The position numbers and the translations under genes were made by a program. The notes beneath the pieces are model-generated. The model made no database searches. It had not been told where the DNA came from and saw only the letters and a program-made list of their open reading frames with translations. From positions 1 through 64,000 of the forward strand of contig WNNJ02002333.1 of NCBI GenBank assembly GCA_012934845.2: 64,000 nucleotides of DNA, given 5' to 3'. Origin of the DNA: Pomphorhynchus laevis. Taxonomy: Eukaryota > Acanthocephala > Palaeacanthocephala > Echinorhynchida > Pomphorhynchidae. Shown here one piece after another: positions 56,290 to 64,000 of this stretch. Position 1 is the first letter of the stretch; every line of letters begins with the position of its first letter.

Positions 56290-56650
56290 TGCTTATAAAT
56301 CAGATAAGCTAACTAAGTTTACGTATTATAATTTATATAAAGTTAGAATTAAAAAAAATTAATTACGAATTGACTAAACAAGCAAAATACGACGCATCAG
56401 AAAAATGAAACGAGTTCATCAAGAGGGACTGCTATGCTATCAGGTTTTGGTACCTATTCCTCGGCACAACACAGCAGCGGGGCCATATAAATGCTAATGA
56501 CATATTTACTATGATGACATTTGATTATCTAATATCTTATTCTAATACAAAGTATATTATTTATTATCCATCCATAAACATTTTCCGCTAATGATTTTAA
56601 ATTTATTTTTAATATTATTGTGTTGATTTGTATATTGTAAATTTAATATT
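56290..56650 (-). mobile_element. Repeat family C, copy 4
   Basis: 'AATCAGATAAGCTAACTAAG' through the GC-rich island (56400-56490) to 'TTATTATCCATCCATAAAC'. GAAAC has become AAAAC and CTGATGA has become TTGATGA on the minus strand, but GGCCCC/GGTACC and CTGCTGTG/CATAGCAG segments remain. It lies between the two 1.43-kb duplicate blocks, followed by AT-rich DNA to 57401 without recognised content. Confidence 0.65.
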
Positions 56651-57401
56651 TTAATAATATTTTGTTGGTGTATCATTCTACATTATTATTAAAAGAAATA
56701 CTTCAAGTTCAAATTTCAATTTAGTTTAAACAATCGGTTACATTTCCTTTATAAAAGAATTCATTCATTCTTTTCATAAAATACTTAGTAGATTAAAAGT
56801 CTAATGAATAATGGTGGAGTCAAATTGTAGGTTACTTTTATTTATTTGATGCAATGAAAATAATTGTGGGCCATTAATAAAGCAGGATAAACTTGATGTG
56901 CTGGTAACAGCTTTCAACCTGTTCTAGGCGCCTGATTGTACTGGATTATTTGGGGGAATGATGTTGTGATCCTCTTGGTATATTAATATATAGATAATTT
57001 TCTCGCAGACCATACCTTCCGATAAACAGTTGATTATCGTATTATTTATCAGTCCGTAAATCATAAAAAATAGAGTATCCTTCATATATGATGCATTTAT
57101 AATGTCCGTTAATCGTAAAAAATAAAAGACGAAATAAAATTTCTTTGCAATATTCGCAATCTGAGAGTGTTAAATATAAATATAGCAGATCAACAATCCA
57201 CGAGAATTTTGGAGTAAAGACGATGATGGAGATGACTAAAACATATTAGGAGGATGCCTAGGCAACGCCTTTTATGAGGTGTTTGATGATGACTTATCTG
57301 GAAAGAGACACTGTTCTAGACGTCCGTACAGGTGGAGAGAGCAAATCTCCAAACATTTTATGGAATGCCAGGGTTTTATAGAAAGTGAGCTTTGATCTGT
57401 A

Positions 57402-58837
57402 ACTAAGATGACGACTCCTTAATGATCTGTGTATATATTTTGTATTATAAATGTAAATATATTGTTTATATTTTACTTTACTCTTAATATATACTATAAA
57501 ACTTTATAATCCTTAATCCATAATTCAGTGGATTAATAATTTCTTATCTTTGAGGTCATTCCAAGTAAGAGTTAATAGTGTTCTTTTAAAGAGCTCTAGG
57601 ACGCTATTCGGTGTACCTCTAGGATTTATCATAGGACCATTTTTTATCGTATTTCTTAATGACCTGCTCCTGGATTTAAAGAACCCTGTTTTATCATATG
57701 ATTATGATTTAGAAATATGGATTGTTGGTCGTACTCCTACAGATTATCAGTCACTACAGGACGACCTGGACTACATGACTAGATAGTGTAAAGGCACTGA
57801 ACTCCTGTTAAACGTTGATAAATGTGTTTAGATGAGAATATGGAAGACTACCTCGCCGTTCCACTATCGCACTGGCAGTGCGTTATTAAATGAAGTTGAA
57901 AACATCATAAGGACTTAGGTGTAATAATTTATCGCTCTCTCTTAATACACGATTGAATAGTTAACGCGCAAGAATAAAAGCAACTACTGCGTTGTACTAC
58001 ATCAAAAATACATGTCTCAGACTGTCACTTCCAATGCTTAGTATCTTATTTTCTTCACTAGTCCGCCCTCATCTGGATTACTGGATTCCTCTTTGCTTTT
58101 TTTTATCACTAAGCGAGAATTGCTCTACTATGAGTCGGTACCGAAGAGAGGTTCAAGGATATACTTTAGGGTTGAAACGTCTTACCGAATGCGGATGCAG
58201 GCGTTAGGGATAAGCTCGATTCGTGACAGATTTGTCTTACTAGACTTGCCTTGCCTTTAGACAATTGTAAACAAACTTGATGGCTTCCCTACTGAAATCC
58301 TTGAATTGAGAAGTAGGATATTACGAGGTCACTTGAAAACCAGTATAAGAGGAACCATTCTCAGTTGCTTGCCAACTATCGACTCTCACATCGAGCACTC
58401 AATTTGTGGAATGTGTTGCCTGAAGAAGTCGTCGCTGCTTATTCGATGAAGCACTTCGAGCGATTGTGCCTAACATGGATATATAATCGGCACGTGCACT
58501 TTCATGGATATATTGAATCCTGATAGTTCAAATGATCTTGATGCGGTCAATTTACTGATTACCTTATATTTATTTGTGAACTTTATTTCTCAGCTAACAC
58601 CTTGTAAAATATCTCCAGTAATAGTGGAGATATTTATCTCCACTAAAATATCTCCAGTAATCTTATATTTATATAAGATTACTTATAATATGTTATATTA
58701 TATTATACTATCATCAACTGACCAAATTGTTTGGATAAATTGTTGCTTGGGTATAAATTTTATTATTTGCAACTAAAATACAACTTACTTTGCCTTTCGT
58801 GATTTGATTTAAAGAAATCTTTGAGCTTCTTCACTTG
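57402..58837 (+). repeat. 1.43-kb duplicated block, copy 2
   Basis: Same orientation and content as 54726-56159, with only a handful of differences (e.g. 'LDDLDYMTR' for 'LDDLDYLTR', one extra A near 57900). Both copies share the same frame breaks, so the element was already dead before the block was duplicated. Confidence 0.9.
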
Positions 58838-60440
58838 TAATGTCTTAAATGTATGTGAAAATTTTGATCGTGTGAAAATATTGTGTGTCTAGGCATGCAA
58901 AACTACACTAATGTTACATTTGATAAGTTCTCTTGTAAACATGACTATCGTTTGATATTATTTGGTACTTAAAATTCAGAATTCAAATTATAGATACATG
59001 CATTAACATAAAATACAAAAATGTCTGCAATTTAAATGACCTTTATCCTACCTTTATGTATCATAAAGGTGAAATGTTCACACGACTGTTAGTGATATTT
59101 ATTTTGTGATATTACTGACAAAAATTCTTAACAAAAACGTGTTCGCCCATATGCTCATTCGTCGAAAAATTTTTAAAATATTACACGAAACTACAAGAAC
59201 TGAAATAATGTATAATGAAATACAGTATTTATTGAAATTTATATTTTTTATTTTTATATGCTTATTTTCTTCAGTATTTAGAAAAAAATTATATTAACAA
59301 AACAAAATTATAAAGATTAAACAAATCACTATACTATTTCATACAAATTTGTCCATTTTAAACAAGTCATTTTGAATTGATAGATGAGATACCAAATGAA
59401 CGCAATAAATTCTTACTTTGCCAAGTCAATTAATAGTGAAAGCTTAAATACATCTAGATAAGAAATTTGTAAACTTTAATAAAAATTAAAGTTTGTTTCA
59501 TATGCAAAATACTTTATTGTGATATAATGATAAATATTAAAATATACCTTATATATTATGCTCGAATCAACAATTAAATTTTGGCAGCCTGAAATTAAAT
59601 TGTAGGGCACTTCCTGTCAGATGCTGCTGTATTAGGAAGAACTGTGATATATCAAATATTAGCAATATATTTATCAACCCAACATTGAAGCGAAACCAAA
59701 TACAGATCAATGGTGTATTTAATTTAAAATATTCTTTAAAGTATCCTTCAAAATATTAAAGACTTTAAAGCATTTATGACATGCATAAAACCCAAACCTC
59801 TGAGGCATATTTTATAGTTATAATAATAGTAGCAATTCAATTAATGGTTACAACTATCCAGAATTTGATTTATATTTCTGATTTAACATCAACATAATCA
59901 GAAATTAAAAAATATTAATTTTTGGATATTTAAGTGATAGTCCAATGATATTACAATGACAATGAAACTATATCAAAGATTATTTAAGTAATATCAAATT
60001 ATTATCTAATTTAACAATTAATTAATAGTATTAATTAGTATTTAATAGCATCTAATTAATATTAAATTATATTGAATGATATATGGTATCTTCTGAACAA
60101 AACTGATGTGTCATCTTATGTCAAGTTAAACTTAGATAAATGATTAGTAATGACAGGAAACATGTACCAAGCAAAAGCAGATAATTCAAATTAACTAAAT
60201 ATTTAAGAAAAACACAAAATATTTGAAAGAAAATCTATGGAAGAAATTAAATTGATAAGACAATTGAATTGTTTTATGAATTCAATTGATCGCTGCTTCG
60301 TTGCCATTTTGATTATTTTGATAATTCTAAAACAATTAATGCTTAAAACAACATAATTCTCAATGTAATAAATACAAAAATGATCAAATGATCAGACGTT
60401 ACAACTCATCCATAAATACTTTTTATTTTTAAGTATTTTA
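58838..60440. other. AT-rich intergenic stretch
   Basis: A decayed piece of repeat family C lies at about 59605-59740 ('AACATTGAAGCGAAACCAAA'). The rest holds short frames only. Confidence 0.4.
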
Positions 60441-60441
60441 C

Positions 60442-60549
60442 GATGGCGGAAAACGCAGATAATTCGCAGTTATCTAAAATGCACAGACAACCGCTAATGT
60501 CTTTGCTTCTTTGATTAATTGTCCGGGAATGGCAGTTTATCTACTAGTA
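60442..60549 (+). other. Possible 5' exon with strong donor
   Basis: ATG in good context (ACGATGGCG, 60443) opens 'MAENADNSQLSKMHRQPLMS', which stops at 60514. An overlapping frame 'TTANVFASLINCPGMAVYLL' runs to a perfect GTAAGT donor at 60550. The GC content is raised. It may be a real first exon with a frame break, or a fragment. No partner exon found. Confidence 0.25.
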
Positions 60550-60719
60550 AGTATCTATCTGCTTTATTATTTAACTTATCAAAGACGTACGTTTGTAATT
60601 TTATGCACTTTTAAACCATGATACTTTGTATCACTAAAAACATTAACACAATTTACATTTCGGAAAGGAAAGTCAACAACTCACGCAATACAAATGATTA
60701 AAGAGATAATATTAAAAGA

Positions 60720-62290
60720 AGTGACGAACACTGGACATGTTCATAGTATTCATTGATTTTGTTAGAGCGTTTACACGATTGATCGCGACGTACTAATGAA
60801 AAAAACTGTTCTACTTGCACAATATAAAAGGGAAACTATTTAGAGTTATTCAAAAAATTATTGAATCGGAATGAGACATGCTGGGTTGAAATATTTGTGA
60901 ATGGTTTTAGGGCCAAACCCAGTTAAAAAAACTTTAAAAACGTTTAAGATTTTGTTATCAATATTTCTTCCACCAATTGTGGACATCGTCAGGATAAATT
61001 GGAAGTAGTTTGTAATCAAGAAAGTTTTTACTTCCTTGATTTTTTTTTGTAAAAACTTTATTGATTACAAACTACTTCTAATTTATCCTGACGATGTCCA
61101 CAATTGGTGGAAGAAATATTGATAACAAAATCTTAAACATTTTTACCGTTTTTTGATGGGTTTGGCCTTAAAACCATTCTCAAAAAATTATGGCGAACAA
61201 TTCAATTGTGATTAATATTAATGGGAAGGAATCCCGACCCATAGAACAATCTAGAGGAGTATTGCAAGGAAATAGATTAAGCCTTTTATTGTTTTCTCTT
61301 TACATTGCAGATTTGCCAGATTCACTAATTAACGGAAACGATAATATACATGTACTTTTGTACGCTGATGATTTAGTAATTCTGAGTACTAAAGTCAAGT
61401 ATATTCAACAAGCAATGAACCGATTAAGTGAATATCGCATAAACAATGCAATTGAAGTAAATATCGCTAAGACAAAATTGATGAAATTTCGAAAGGGAGG
61501 CCGTTCACGATTGTGTGACGAAATTTGCTACAGGAATCAAGTAATTGAATACACTAAAGTATATAATTATCTGGGAATTCATGTAACATCACGATGGTCG
61601 TTTAATGAGAATATATTAGAGAGAAACGTAGAATGCAATTGTTGAAGATGCACACTCAAAAATATTGACAAATTGTCTCTGTCAGGAATTAGCAAGCTTG
61701 TCACAATTATGCTTGAACCCATCATAACATACGGACTAGAAGCCATATGGCAAAATTTATCAGCGATCTGTCTATTCTAGATAGATCAAAGTGGCAATAC
61801 TTAAAATCAGCATTAAAACTATCATTTAAAACTTCATCTACGCGAATTCGTTTGATAACTAAAGAACAACCAATATCAGAAAGTTTAGTATTAAAAAAGA
61901 ATCTAAGTTTAACTACTTCATTAATACAACACATTCAAAATATGAAGAAAAAGAAGACGAAGTTAGTACAGAATTCTGGAGTACGCCGGCTATGATACAG
62001 ACAAATTGGATGAAGCCAAATTATACCAAGAGAAAATTTATATTAAGATTATCAATGCATGGCTACCACAATAAAATTTGTTGTTGGGGACCGAATATTC
62101 ATGAAATTCCAACTAATTGCGTATGTAATGCATGCATTAAGTTGTTAGTATTAGTCAGCAAAATGATTGAAGTTTCTAGATGCTTTACAAGTTTGAAAAG
62201 TTATCTTTTTTCTTTTGCTTGCTATTTTTACGTTCTTTATTTTCGGATTAATTTGAGACTTATGGCTGCTTGTGTATATTATTCCTAAAA
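60720..62290 (+). mobile_element. LINE reverse-transcriptase fragment (fourth family), interrupted by a foldback
   Basis: Downstream part: 'GVLQGNRLSLLLFSLYIADL', 'VLLYADDLVILSTKVKYIQQ', 'EVNIAKTKLMKFRKGG' and 'KVYNYLGIHVTSRWSFNENI' in a 151-codon frame (61190-61645) with an intact YADD box. Further broken frames follow ('LEPIITYGLEAIW', 'LDRSKWQYLKSALKLSFKTS'). Upstream, 60840-60875 'LFRVIQKIIESE' may be the preceding RT segment, separated by the inverted repeat. The remainder is too damaged for a complete ORF. Confidence 0.75.
60896..61184. mobile_element. Foldback insertion, ~130-bp inverted arms
   Basis: Left arm 'AATGGTTTTAGGGCCAAACC' ... 'ATTTCTTCCACCAATTGTGG' ... 'GTAGTTTGTAATCAA', and right arm the reverse complement, centre about 61036. 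TCAAAAAATTAT occurs at 60850-60861 and again at 61180-61191, a possible 12-bp target-site duplication that would place the insertion inside the LINE RT. Confidence 0.8.
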
Positions 62291-62466
62291 ACCTTAAGTT
62301 CTAAACATGTTTTTATATCCTTCTGATAGGATTTTCAATTTTAAATGTATTTCTGCCAACACCGCAAGGTTGCAGTTGAGACTTGTTAATTGAAAAAATC
62401 TCATATAAAGCAAAATGTATACTAAAAATTTTTATTCACCAAAATCCCGACAAAAACGCAGTAGAA

Positions 62467-63486
62467 TTAGTAAGAATTAAATGGGCTGCTAAAACCGAAC
62501 ATCATTTTAATTGGTTCAAAGTAAGCGCGACGCCATCCTTCTCTTGTATTATCCAGGAAATATTCAGGCACGTTTTCTTGACAGAGCTCTAATTTTACAC
62601 TATCTGATTGATCGATGAGGCTGATTCTAACCTTTGACTGGAAACCAGCTGGCCAAGATTTAAAGCGCCATAGCATTTTAATTAGCCCCTTATCGCGATC
62701 TAGCTTTGTAAATCGTCCGGTTATGTTTCTATCATACAACATGAATTCGCCTTGCTCAACAGCATCATATTTTTGACAATTTCCACGTGTCCATCGATTA
62801 ACAAGATTCGAATCTGTAAACATATTAAACAGTATATCTACCGGACATTTAAACTCGTCTTCTAGATTTAAAGTATCAAATTTGGTTGTGGATAAAGCTG
62901 GAATTTTACCTTCAGCAGTTAGAACCTCCTTTGAGGAATTGTCTGATAACTGTGACTGCTGGGGTGTTGCTGTTTTTATATTTGTGGGCAAAACAACATC
63001 CTTGGCATATGCCTTCAACGCATCTGGATACTTACCGAGTACCCTTTTTATTACATCAACACCTTTTGACTTAACAAACAAATCAACATTACCATCGTAC
63101 GGCAGTGAATCTTTTTCATTTGAAAATTGAACGTCGAATTGAAATTCATCGGGTTCCGTGTCGTGAGCAATATTCAAAACGACAATGGTTCCTTCATGCA
63201 TTCCATTAACTTGCCATTTGAAAGTCAACTCATATTCGTAGATATATATTAATCTTCCTTTTCTATTGCTGACCGTTGAATCTCCTTTAATTGAAGATAT
63301 TTCGGTGATCACTCCTTTAAATGAACCGTTGTCACTTGCAAAAGGTAACTTTGTGAAAGATTTAGTGAAAAAATCAGATGACCACTTGTCTGCTGACTTT
63401 TCTCTCCAATGCCAATTATTTACATTGACAGAATCTGGTCGATTTTCGACAATCCATCGAGGATCACCTTCTCCCCAGCGGGCCAT
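62467..63486 (-). CDS. AHSA1: Aha1: activator of Hsp90 ATPase (339 aa), single exon, intact
   Basis: Cytosolic Hsp90 co-chaperone that stimulates the ATPase. The first domain begins 'MARWGEGDPRWIVENRPDSV' and contains the family motif 'VNVNNWHW' (human 'ATNVNNWHW'), then 'ISSIKGDSTVSNRKGRLIYI' and 'YEYELTFKW'. After a Ser/Thr linker (about residues 175-205) the AHSA1/START-like domain reads 'FKCPVDILFNMFTDSNLVNR', 'WPAGFQSKVRISLIDQSDSV' and ends 'REGWRRAYFEPIKMMFGF'. The length equals the family's 338 aa. Start: an in-frame ATG 60 nt upstream (63546) would add 20 residues that the family lacks; ATG 63486 is preferred. No intron, unlike the other genes here. The next LINE ends about 180 bp downstream of its stop. 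Confidence 0.96.
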   Translation of the reverse strand: MARWGEGDPRWIVENRPDSVNVNNWHWREKSADKWSSDFFTKSFTKLPFASDNGSFKGVITEISSIKGDSTVSNRKGRLIYIYEYELTFKWQVNGMHEGTIVVLNIAHDTEPDEFQFDVQFSNEKDSLPYDGNVDLFVKSKGVDVIKRVLGKYPDALKAYAKDVVLPTNIKTATPQQSQLSDNSSKEVLTAEGKIPALSTTKFDTLNLEDEFKCPVDILFNMFTDSNLVNRWTRGNCQKYDAVEQGEFMLYDRNITGRFTKLDRDKGLIKMLWRFKSWPAGFQSKVRISLIDQSDSVKLELCQENVPEYFLDNTREGWRRAYFEPIKMMFGFSSPFNSY

Positions 63487-63546
63487 TAATGTGTAGGCGT
63501 AGCAGTAACTGAAATGTACAATAAGAGATACGTAAAAACTGTTCAA

Positions 63547-64000
63547 ATTTATTAGAAATTCATAATGGCTACTTAACGATACTTAAGATATTTTTGGAAA
63601 TATTTGTAATCTTAAATTATGTGCAATTTTATGTGCGATTTTAATTGAAAAAATAGAAATTAATCAGATCATATAACTGAGTCTAAGAATTTTATACGAT
63701 ATATAAATATAGATAAATAATAAATAATTATATAAGATTTTATACAATTTATATTTATATCAAGTTAAAATTTAAAATAAAAGTCGATTTTTATGAATTA
63801 GATCAGGTAACTGAATATACGTATATTAAATTATTTATAAATTAAAAATGATAAATCAAAATAAAATAATCAATAATTTAATAATTTTATATAAGATTTT
63901 ATAATTTATATCAAGTTAAAAATGAAAAATTGAAATTTAAAATAAAAGTATACTTTTATGAATATAAAAGTATACTAAGTATATTGAATATAATTATAAA
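63547..64000. repeat. AT-rich tail repeats related to family C
   Basis: 'AATCAGATCATATAACTGAG', 'ATATCAAGTTAAAATTTAAA' and 'ATTAGATCAGGTAACTGAAT' recur in diverged tandem form (63660-63720, 63800-63960). They match the 'CAGCTAACTGAGTCTACG' end and 'AATCAAGTTAAAA' parts of family C. The GC-rich island is absent. Confidence 0.5.

Noticed and set aside
62882-63496. Plus-strand frames opposite Aha1
   Set aside because: Antisense shadows of a well-conserved gene.

Overview
The window is very AT-rich nuclear DNA from an animal. The evidence is a spliced metazoan-type MADD (Rab3 GEF) gene, an intact Aha1 co-chaperone gene, many non-LTR retrotransposons, and very short 38-54 nt introns beside kilobase-sized ones. 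The proteins are divergent and streamlined, which would suit a fast-evolving, perhaps parasitic lineage (myxozoan- or orthonectid-like), but the sequence alone does not name the organism.

Layout. 1-1.8 kb: two old LINE 3' tails, then the presumed upstream region of MADD. 1.85-27.5 kb (+): a complete MADD homologue in 22 exons. The phases agree at every junction, and the exons sum to 2748 nt (915 codons plus stop). Its nine large introns hold the mobile DNA: palindromes, a ~0.6 kb repeat family (C), a 393-bp tandem dimer (A), a foldback element (B), LINE copies, and on the minus strand a three-exon fragment of an hnRNP L-like gene. 27.5-38 kb: small gene-like pieces, foldback repeats and LINE fragments, then two unrecognised minus-strand multi-exon gene ends. 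38.7-42.6 kb (-): a nearly full-length LINE with ORF1 and ORF2. 42.6-51 kb: MITE-like repeats, a 1.1 kb copy of MADD exon 4/5 with flanking introns, a small membrane-protein gene, and repeats D and C. 51-54 kb (-): a two-exon cysteine-rich gene whose intron is filled by a degenerate minisatellite. 54.7-58.8 kb: two near-identical 1.43 kb copies of an AT-rich block with a dead LINE reverse transcriptase. 60.7-62.3 kb: another LINE RT interrupted by a foldback. 62.5-63.5 kb (-): intact single-exon Aha1.

Most interesting signal: unrelated repeat units A, B and D (and, permuted, C) each carry the three conserved pieces of a hammerhead ribozyme (CUGANGA, GAAA, GUH) with all three helices able to pair, and helix sequences that differ between families while pairing is kept. 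However, the pieces lie in a non-canonical order (GAAA, then CUGANGA, then GUH). This would need a domain-swapped dimer or another function. It is a hypothesis from reading by eye, not a demonstrated ribozyme.

MADD (Rab3 GEF, vesicle traffic) and Aha1 (Hsp90 ATPase activator) are ordinary host genes with no visible functional link. The rest of the window is mainly a record of repeat insertion and local duplication.
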